Of a stretch of 64,000 bases of DNA, positions 59,401 to 64,000 are shown in pieces. The stretch covers positions 13,052,742 to 13,116,741 of the forward strand of contig JAMKCF010000003.1 of the NCBI GenBank assembly GCA_023634235.1. The letters are read 5' to 3'. Position 1 is the first letter of the stretch; each line of letters starts with the position of its first letter. Made by a program: the position numbers and the translations under genes. This DNA comes from Pisaster brevispinus (taxonomy: Eukaryota; Echinodermata; Asteroidea; Forcipulatida; Asteriidae). The notes beneath the pieces are model-generated. The model did not search any database and was not told where the DNA came from. It saw only the letters and a program-made list of their open reading frames with translations.

Positions 59401-59414
59401 GAGTGGCCACGTAG
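47406..59414 (+). CDS. GLOD4: GLOD4-type glyoxalase-domain protein, whole gene
   Basis: Nine coding exons (47406-47495, 50500-50549, 51120-51240, 52259-52403, 53483-53533, 54374-54540, 55700-55813, 57414-57500, 59346-59414) give 894 nt, 297 aa, almost the same length as human GLOD4 (298 aa). The protein has two vicinal-oxygen-chelate (glyoxalase-like) halves, about 5-125 and 137-290. The mammalian protein is found largely in mitochondria and its reaction is not firmly established. Landmarks are [45 protein letters not shown]-like [71 protein letters not shown] and [15 protein letters not shown], ending [10 protein letters not shown]. Introns are all GT-AG with phases 0,2,0,1,1,0,0,0. No break is seen. 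Confidence 0.96.
48575..48720. mobile_element. Small MITE with ATAGAC ends (family D-like), GLOD4 intron 1
   Basis: ATAGACCGTGCAAGTCTTGC and the inverse of GTGAGACTTGCACAGTCTAT form about 28-bp TIRs. The centre holds the palindrome GGGACCACTGTGGTCCC. Confidence 0.78.
49972..50446. mobile_element. piggyBac-like non-autonomous element with TTAA duplication, GLOD4 intron 1
   Basis: TTAA at 49968-49971 and 50447-50450 flank termini CCCTAACC / GGTTAGGG. TTAA duplication and C/G-rich short TIRs are the piggyBac pattern. The interior has repeated AAATGCAACAGAATGCAAC motifs in both halves and no transposase frame. It ends 53 bp before GLOD4 exon 2. Confidence 0.75.
50500..50549 (+). CDS. GLOD4: GLOD4 exon 2
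   Basis: A 50-nt exon encoding [16 protein letters not shown]. Acceptor is tgattgcag and donor is TGG|gtaagt. A piggyBac-like element ends only 53 bp upstream. Confidence 0.9.
51120..51240 (+). CDS. GLOD4: GLOD4 exon 3
   Basis: Encodes [20 protein letters not shown] and on to YKLGNDFQ. Acceptor is ttttttcag and donor is CAG|gtagaa. Its first 22 bases and the acceptor are duplicated in inverted orientation near 54009-54075. Confidence 0.95.
51400..51550. repeat. Interspersed repeat G, copy 2 (GLOD4 intron 3)
   Basis: CAGGGTTCTCCCCAG, TTTGGCCGAAGTAGG and GCGTTTATCTTTGG align with 12755-12930. Confidence 0.6.
51661..52030. repeat. Interspersed repeat F copy interrupted by a MITE
   Basis: GGAATTTCATCTTTGAGAGG to GACCAG, then the family A MITE (51775-51992), then GTCAACAGAGGCCTCCGTG. 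Comparison with copy 1 shows the insertion point. Confidence 0.75.
51775..51992. mobile_element. MITE family A, divergent variant
   Basis: Shares GGCCCAATTTCATG ends but has a different interior with GCTTACNGTAAGCAGAGCCATG. It is inserted in an older repeat whose empty site is seen at about 8996 (GACCAGGGCAACAGAGG). Confidence 0.75.
52259..52403 (+). CDS. GLOD4: GLOD4 exon 4
   Basis: Encodes [23 protein letters not shown] and [16 protein letters not shown]. Acceptor is tctaacag and donor is GGAG|gtaaac. Confidence 0.95.
52471..52645. mobile_element. Small MITE with ATRGACCTTATGCA ends (family D-like), GLOD4 intron 4
   Basis: ATGGACCTTATGCACATGAC at the left against the inverse of GTAAATGCATAAGGTCTAT at the right. 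TIRs also share TGACGTCA/TGACGT. Confidence 0.78.
53483..53533 (+). CDS. GLOD4: GLOD4 exon 5
   Basis: A short 51-nt exon, [17 protein letters not shown], starting the second VOC half. Acceptor is aaattttag and donor is ACTG|gtaagt. Confidence 0.93.
53586..53905 (-). mobile_element. S1 SINE copy in GLOD4 intron 5
   Basis: Nearly complete copy, including GGGACTCGAACCCACCCTCTGC and ACCAGAGCTTGAGTCGGGTGC with CCGCTCGGCC. It provides the empty-site sequence for the MITE insertions at 16960-17437. Confidence 0.8.
54009..54075 (-). pseudogene. Inverted fragment of GLOD4 intron 2/exon 3 boundary
   Basis: On the minus strand ATTATTTTTCAG precedes ACCGTATGATGGAAAGTGGA GCAA, which matches 20 of the first 22 bases of GLOD4 exon 3 and keeps PYDGKWSK. 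Upstream TTATAAGAACT also matches intron 2. It lies in intron 5 of the same gene. Confidence 0.8.
54374..54540 (+). CDS. GLOD4: GLOD4 exon 6
   Basis: Encodes [30 protein letters not shown] and [11 protein letters not shown]. Acceptor is tcaacacag and donor is CAG|gtacgt. Confidence 0.95.
54870..55200. repeat. Tandem repeat in GLOD4 intron 6, unit ~100-120 bp
   Basis: CACAGTGG.TAATGTTAAATGGTC, GTGGATAATATTGAATGGTC and GTGGATGATATTGAATGGTC start three units. A fourth (TTGGATGATATTGAATGGTC) is at about 55621, after an intervening stretch that holds an S1 SINE. Confidence 0.75.
55305..55572 (-). mobile_element. S1 SINE copy in GLOD4 intron 6
   Basis: Shares AGCACCTTGTAAGG, GGGTTCTTTTACCTGCATTACAC and GAACCCACACTCTG with other S1 copies. 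It sits in a tandem array whose units continue on both sides (54870-55200 and 55608-55660). Confidence 0.75.
55700..55813 (+). CDS. GLOD4: GLOD4 exon 7
   Basis: A phase-0 exon of 38 codons with [20 protein letters not shown]. Acceptor is gtatttcag and donor is CCT|gtaagt. Confidence 0.95.
56565..56660. mobile_element. MITE family A-like partial copy
   Basis: Begins CAG|GGCCCAGTTTTATTTCTC with the same terminal motif. I see no matching right end, so it is a fragment. Confidence 0.4.
56683..56965. repeat. Interspersed repeat E, copy 2 (GLOD4 intron 7)
   Basis: Aligns over nearly its full length with 20463-20775 in the same orientation. Confidence 0.75.
57414..57500 (+). CDS. GLOD4: GLOD4 exon 8
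   Basis: 29 codons, [20 protein letters not shown] to LLDE. Acceptor is acccatag and donor is GAA|gtaagt. Confidence 0.95.
58034..58400 (+). mobile_element. tRNA-derived SINE (family S1)
   Basis: The head has pol III-like A box (GGCCGAGCGGTCTAGCGCACC, 58046-58066 region) and B box (GGTTCGAGTCA, 58103-58113), resembling tRNA-Leu/Ser. A body follows with AAGACACTTTACCACATTGCTTCATC, ACCCGTGTG and TGCCCTGGAGTTTG. It is immediately followed by the LINE fragment, so it may share that LINE's 3' end or have inserted into it. Confidence 0.8.
58404..58691 (+). pseudogene. Degraded 3' end of a second non-LTR retrotransposon ORF
   Basis: In one frame it reads [13 protein letters not shown], a TAG stop, then [20 protein letters not shown] and on to [14 protein letters not shown] with TGA at 58689. 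This is the usual C-terminus of LINE ORF2 proteins (KRALRII..., basic tail ending SxIPxLTRLLN). Only the last ~95 codons remain, in GLOD4 intron 8. Confidence 0.75.
58691..59220 (+). mobile_element. AT-rich sequence behind the LINE fragment, perhaps its 3'UTR
   Basis: AT-rich, with a short TA run at 59082-59091 and AATAAT repeats at 59204-59218. It contains CTGACGAAGGTCCAGTTTGG..CGAAAGCTAAGGCC, a motif often seen in 3' regions of LINEs. The end is uncertain. Confidence 0.4.
59346..59414 (+). CDS. GLOD4: GLOD4 exon 9 (C-terminus)
   Basis: Encodes [19 protein letters not shown] and ends at TAG 59412-59414. Acceptor is tttttacag. Confidence 0.93.
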   Translation, partial: GIKADKSDEYFAKHPERKGVAT

Positions 59415-60403
59415 ATGAAGTTAAAACCTCTGATATGGAAAAAAGGGGAAGTGCTAGGTAGACGTACCTTTTTTGGTTGTATTACTAATTTTCCACGAGT
59501 CCTTGTAAAATAACAAAGTTCCATGTCCTTCGTTGAATGCTTTAGACTCTGGGGTTTTCTTCCTCTGGAACTGCACTGTTCATTTTATCATCTTCCGTAT
59601 ACTGCCTTCATGATTATTTACATTAAAACAATAATCGCAGCCATCATTTTCCGGGTCGAGTTATAAGATTCTTTCGTGGAACTTTTTCAGACCTACCTTG
59701 GATGAACCACATTTTTTTCTTGAAATGGGACAAAGAGAAAAGATACAAGAGAAAAAAAAGGTGTTCTCAAACAAACGGTTAGTAAGTTAAATATCAACGT
59801 CAGTTTATTAGGTATGGTTCATTATATATATTCATTATTAGCCTCACGAGTTCCTCTCCACAAAGAGCAAATTTTTGAAAAAAGTATCAAGAATTCCTAG
59901 TGTATGCTGCATCAAAGGTATTAGACAGGATTGGTTTGGATAAAAGACATCATTGTTTTATTTTAGTCTGAAAACTTACTGATTACGAAGTTCACACTAG
60001 AACCATTTTTTTTCCTGTGACATATTCCCCTCTGAAATAAAGTCATATTCGAGAAAACTGTACCTGAAAACCTTTAAAAAAAGCACCAATTGTTTTGGTG
60101 TTACAACCAAAATTAGATTGATGTGTTTACATGCTGAAAATTGTGCATTGCTTTTCACCAATTTCTCCCGACTCGCGTAACGTATAAAGCCCAAAAATGT
60201 ACAGGTTTGTTATTTCATGTTTATGGTTGATCACACAAAACATGAACACTTGTGTGCGACTATTTTGCCAGCTCTACCAATCCTGTATAATAACCTTTAA
60301 CCGTTAAATGAAAAAAAAAATTTTTTTTTAGAATAACATTATATCTGACAGTGGGTGCTAAGCCGTACACATTTCTTTCCATGCAGCCTTCTGAAAATGT
60401 ATT

Positions 60404-60515
60404 AATAAATGTCTCTAATTACTGTATTCAAATGTATTAATTAATTATGCAAGAAATTGTTTAAGTTTCTCCCAGCATACTTTTGTAGCTAAATGTAAAT
60501 GTAAATTTAAATAAA
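60404..60515 (+). terminator. Candidate poly(A) signals of GLOD4
   Basis: AATAAA occurs at 60404-60409 and again at about 60510, roughly 1 kb after the stop codon, in AT-rich sequence. A further AATAAA at 62968-62973 would imply a 3.6 kb 3'UTR. Position is suggested by motif only. Confidence 0.4.
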
Positions 60516-61964
60516 AATTATCTATCAGCAGTAATCATACTTTAATGAAAATGTTTATATTATTTGATCCGGTGAGCATATTTTCAAACTGTGACTCAAA
60601 TATTTACATTCCATATTTTTTCACAAGTTTATACCTGTAAATTCTACTCGGAAAAAGTGCAAATAAATGCAAGTTGTAACTTATTCCTGTTTAATTGCAT
60701 GTGCTGTTTGTCGCCTAGTGCTTTTTTAAGCAAAAAAACCCAAAACATCATCTTAACAAAACAGATCAAAAAGTCTTACTTTTGGCATTTTGAAAAAGAA
60801 AATTTTAATTGAATCAGATGTACTTTTTAAATATTTTGACTGTCCAAAATACATCTCCAAAAACCGGTTGACTTACCTTTCAATACCAATGCTTAAAACA
60901 AATAATGCAAATCCGATGGCCAAGCATCACACATCGGCTAATGTACTCGACAAAGTAGCTCAAACATGTAACATAACACAAGAAGTACAAACAGAAAACG
61001 ATGGAACTGTTTAGGCCATGTCCTCAGGAAACCAAAAGACTACCATTGTGTTACCGCCATAACCTGGCAACCCAAAGGCTGAAGGAAGGTTGTGGTTAAG
61101 AATGATAGAGAAAGAAAGAAACCAGGCCCACGGATTTAAAACAAATCTTTTTAGATCACAACCACTAGTCTTGATTCGCAACGCTCCTGTGTTCTTGCAG
61201 GGGCGCTGTCGAAATAAAAGAACAAAGGCGCATCCGGTTATGCCTCTCTCAACATTTCCCAACTTTTGTATACGTATATAGACCATTGAGGCTCCTCCTT
61301 AAATGTTTTAGTATTCTAATTTGGCAGAGAAACTATTGTGCTTAGCGATTATACAACTCCCTTATCCGTTTCCTTATACATGTATATCAATGCAATCACT
61401 TCTTCTGAGGAATGTTCAAGCCTTTGTCCACTCACTTCAGGCTCACGCCATGCATGCTGTACGCTCATCTCCTTAATATCATTCGAGGAGTACCTGTACC
61501 TTTCCCACCTGCCACTCCCATTTTTTGCCGTTCTGATTGTTAACTTTTCCTTCTACAAGCTTGTCATGTGCTCTAACTGCTACTCATGAGGCACATGTAT
61601 GCCAGGACTATGGACCAGAAACTGCCCCTACATTGCCGGCACATCGAGATCAAGATACATCACTCTCATCAACTTGCAGTTCCCATCCGGAAGAAACGCC
61701 CCTGGTAAGCCCCTCTGCCTCATCGAACCCCCCTTGCCCTCGATCGTCGCCACCACCAGAGAATTGTCCAAAGACTCTGAATGTCCAACCACATCATAAA
61801 CAGGACAGCAGTGATCATCTTTGTAGTAGTGTCATATCTTTGGATTCCGTGACCATTTTTTGTCCTACCTTTTTTTCTTGATGGAATTGACTTCAGGAAC
61901 CATTAAAAAGGAAAAGTAGCTCCTATGTACCTCTGGATTGTGACGGGAACTTTTTTTATAGGGC

Positions 61965-62330
61965 AATATTCAAAATGGCCGCCGACGCTATCTCGAAAAA
62001 TCTAATTTGTAATAGGTCTGGCACCAGATGGACTAGATGGACAAAAGAGATGTCAATTTCTACAATATCTGGCATGACAAAACCACTGGAATGGTACTTG
62101 TAAAGTTTGGGGATCATTTTAACCTCTAATTCCAAGATGGCCGCCGTCGCCATCTTGAAAATTATGAAATGTGAAAGCTCTGGAACCAGAAGAGCTATAA
62201 GAACAATAGAGCATCATTTCCCAATATTTTTTGCCTTACAAATTCACTGGAATGGTAATTGTACAGTTTGAGGATCATCTTGATAACATAATCCAAGATG
62301 GCAGCCATAGCCATCTTGGAAATTATTAAC
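61965..62330. repeat. Three tandem ~160-bp units with AAGATGGCNGCC palindrome
   Basis: AAAATGGCCGCCGACGC (about 61973), CAAGATGGCCGCCGTCGCCA (62133) and CAAGATGGCAGCCATAGCCA (62293) are spaced 160 bp apart. Between them GGACCAGAAGAGC-like and CACTGGAATGGTA motifs also recur. Confidence 0.75.
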
Positions 62331-63004
62331 GGTGGTAGCCTAAAATGACCAGTAAGAACACATAATGATGGTCATTCCATGTCAAATCAAACAAATTTCA
62401 AAACAATTCCAAAATGACCCCATCATATTTCATGAAACTTTGTCAAACTGTTCCACTATGGCCAAAATGAACACACGCCAAATATTAATTTCATACTCCA
62501 TAATGTTTTCGAGATATGGCCTCATGAAATTTGCTCAAACCTCCCCTTTTTGGAGCTCCGCCCCCTGCCGCGTCGCAAAAATGCGTCGTCGTGCTTTTTT
62601 CAAACTTTCAGAGTCCATAATTTCATATCCGTACCAGCTATAGAGCTAATAAATAAATCTAATTCGTATAGAGTACATGTATCTGTTCGTATGCATTGTC
62701 GATGTGTATGTTTTAGTTCCCGTATGCATGCAGTCTACCCTTTTGTGTTTAATTTATGTGGCTTTTAATGTTAGTATATTTTTGCAGTGTACATGTATAG
62801 TAAGAACATATGTTTCTTCTTGTATGTGTGCCTATTAGTTGTATTTTGAACATAATTATTGTAAGTTTTCAATTTTGCTGGATTTAAATTTGAGTAGTTT
62901 TTATGTTTATATGTACTGTAAAATAAAAATAAATAGTTTGCTTTTATTTTAGTGAAGAAGAAGATTCAATAAAGATACAAACTGCGTAATCTGTGTAACT
63001 GTGT

Positions 63005-63010
63005 TTTATT
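63005..63010 (-). terminator. Candidate poly(A) signal of the SLCO gene
   Basis: A minus-strand AATAAA lies about 740 bp beyond the SLCO stop codon. A plus-strand AATAAA at 62968-62973 faces it, so the two convergent transcription units may end within tens of bases of each other. Confidence 0.4.
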
Positions 63011-63750
63011 AACTGGGTCCTTTGGAAGGGAACAATCATGCATCCATTTGCTTATAATAAAGATGCTAGTGATTGAATATGATGCTAAAACTAACTTTTT
63101 CAAACGTTAACTATACAGGGCTTTTTAAATTGTTGTGGTACAAACTTTTGGAACTAAGATAACATTTATGTTTGCAGTGACACAAACAAAAAACAAATGA
63201 TGAAAATAAGAGCTATGACTTATGCTAATTATTCATTTTTAGGCCATATTGATGATTTATGCTAACTCATAACTATTTGAGCAGTTTTATGAAGAAAAAA
63301 AAAACAAATCTAAGATTGCCACCAGCTTTGACAGCCATATGTATTTAAGAATATCAAGTGATGCTTCAGTTTAAGTTTTTATAAATATTATATCAACATT
63401 ACTAACTACAATTAATCGATTGACAATTGATTTAACAATACATCAGTCCACTATCATCATGAAATAATAAGGGAACACCTGGATCCCAAGCAATAATTGG
63501 CACAAAAAGGTATAACAATCCATATCTTGATTCCCCTAGTTTTATATATTGCACTATGTTCACTGTTGAGGGCACTATTTGTCACAGAAACAAAATCCAA
63601 CATGGCGGCCTGCTTCGAGGGCCATTTTTAGTCCACGCAAGAACCCACAATGTGATATTTTTTAACCCATAGGCCACTACTTTGCGTACTTTCCCATTTC
63701 AGTTTGAAACCATAATTGAATGCCTTTTTAACACGTGGTCAACAGCTTCT

Positions 63751-64000
63751 TCAGATGACTCCAACATCCTCTTCTTCTTCTTCTTCTTCTTCTTCGCCAT
63801 CTTTATGAGAAGGAAACTTCCACACGACTAACATCACCAGTAGAGCAATGACGGTAACTCCGAGAGCCAGAGCATTATAGGCGTAGCGGTACCGGTATTT
63901 ATCGTACAGCAGACACGCGCCGATCTCCTCATCGCACGACTGCTGCCAAACTTGACACGTGGAATCAATCGCCGATCCGAAGAGAAAACCAGCCGCAAAT
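63751..64000 (-). CDS. Organic anion transporter (OATP/SLCO), C-terminal part, truncated by window edge
   Basis: The frame is open from the window edge to the TGA at 63751-63753 and gives the last 82 residues. OATPs are 12-TM carriers of bile acids, steroid conjugates, hormones and other organic anions. The piece shows FGSAIDSTCQVW, a Cys-containing loop (QQSCDEEIGACLLYD) and YRYRYAY, the usual pattern before TM12. A hydrophobic helix (ALGVTVIALLVMLVV) follows, then WKF and a nine-Glu run before the terminus. The Glu run is encoded by a GAA repeat, so its length is probably variable. The C-terminal VGVI is hydrophobic; whether it binds PDZ domains is unknown. Subfamily (e.g. SLCO4-like) cannot be fixed from this fragment. 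Confidence 0.85.
   Translation of the reverse strand, partial: FAAGFLFGSAIDSTCQVWQQSCDEEIGACLLYDKYRYRYAYNALALGVTVIALLVMLVVWKFPSHKDGEEEEEEEEEDVGVI
63769..63795. repeat. GAA trinucleotide repeat inside the SLCO coding sequence
   Basis: Eight GAA and one GAG codon (minus strand) encode nine consecutive Glu residues in the cytoplasmic C-terminal tail. Confidence 0.9.

Larger units (their letters stand above)
59415..63004 (+). other. Sequence between GLOD4 and SLCO
   Basis: Probably GLOD4 3'UTR at the left. It includes the tandem repeat at 61965-62330. No coding exon recognised; reading frames at 61537-61881 and 62365-62643 lack family resemblance. Confidence 0.5.

Noticed and set aside
61537..61881. 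114-aa plus-strand frame rich in Pro and Ser
   Set aside because: No family resemblance, no clear splice sites, lies beyond GLOD4 poly(A) candidates; cannot be supported as a gene.

Overview
The window is AT-rich eukaryotic DNA from an invertebrate animal. It has long introns, GT-AG splice sites, abundant short interspersed elements, and very frequent ACATGTA/TGTACA motifs. Gene content and repeat style fit a marine deuterostome, most likely an echinoderm; that assignment is inference, not proof. I recognise four protein-coding genes, whose exons I rebuilt from splice sites, reading phase and family motifs. All 21 internal introns follow GT-AG, and the three complete genes splice to uninterrupted frames.

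Layout. (1) 4196-35065, minus: a PPM1E/PPM1F-type PP2C protein phosphatase, 7 coding exons, 664 aa, with a 25.6 kb first intron full of transposable elements. (2) 39479-43756, minus: ESS2/DGCR14-type spliceosomal protein, 8 coding exons, 502 aa, with a probable 5'UTR exon near 45816-45930. (3) 47406-59414, plus: GLOD4-type glyoxalase-domain protein, 9 coding exons, 297 aa. (4) 63751-64000, minus: the last 82 codons of an organic anion transporter (OATP/SLCO) running off the window edge. ESS2 and GLOD4 are divergent; GLOD4 and SLCO are convergent. The genes do different jobs (signalling phosphatase, splicing, metabolism/VOC fold, membrane transport), and nothing suggests they act as a unit.

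Repeats make up much of the rest. A hairpin MITE family with GGCCCAATTTCATAGAGC termini has about 11 copies; nested insertions in older repeats show a 3-bp CAG/CTG (CWG) target duplication. Other elements are two tRNA-derived SINE families, several further MITE families, a piggyBac-like element with TTAA duplications at 49972-50446, two 3' remnants of non-LTR retrotransposons (37805-38592 minus, 58404-58691 plus), and a decayed Myb/SANT-like transposon protein at 44690-44931.

The least expected features are these. A 1.44 kb foldback-type element (32602-34036) has ends built from inverted arrays of a short ACTCGTACGCA-like repeat. Two perfect histone-type 3' stem-loops (33481-33496 and 37238-37253, minus strand), each with a downstream CAAAAGAGATT element, occur without a recognisable histone gene; one lies inside the foldback element. 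An inverted partial copy of GLOD4 exon 3 with its splice acceptor lies in GLOD4 intron 5. Two related hairpins lie upstream of ESS2.
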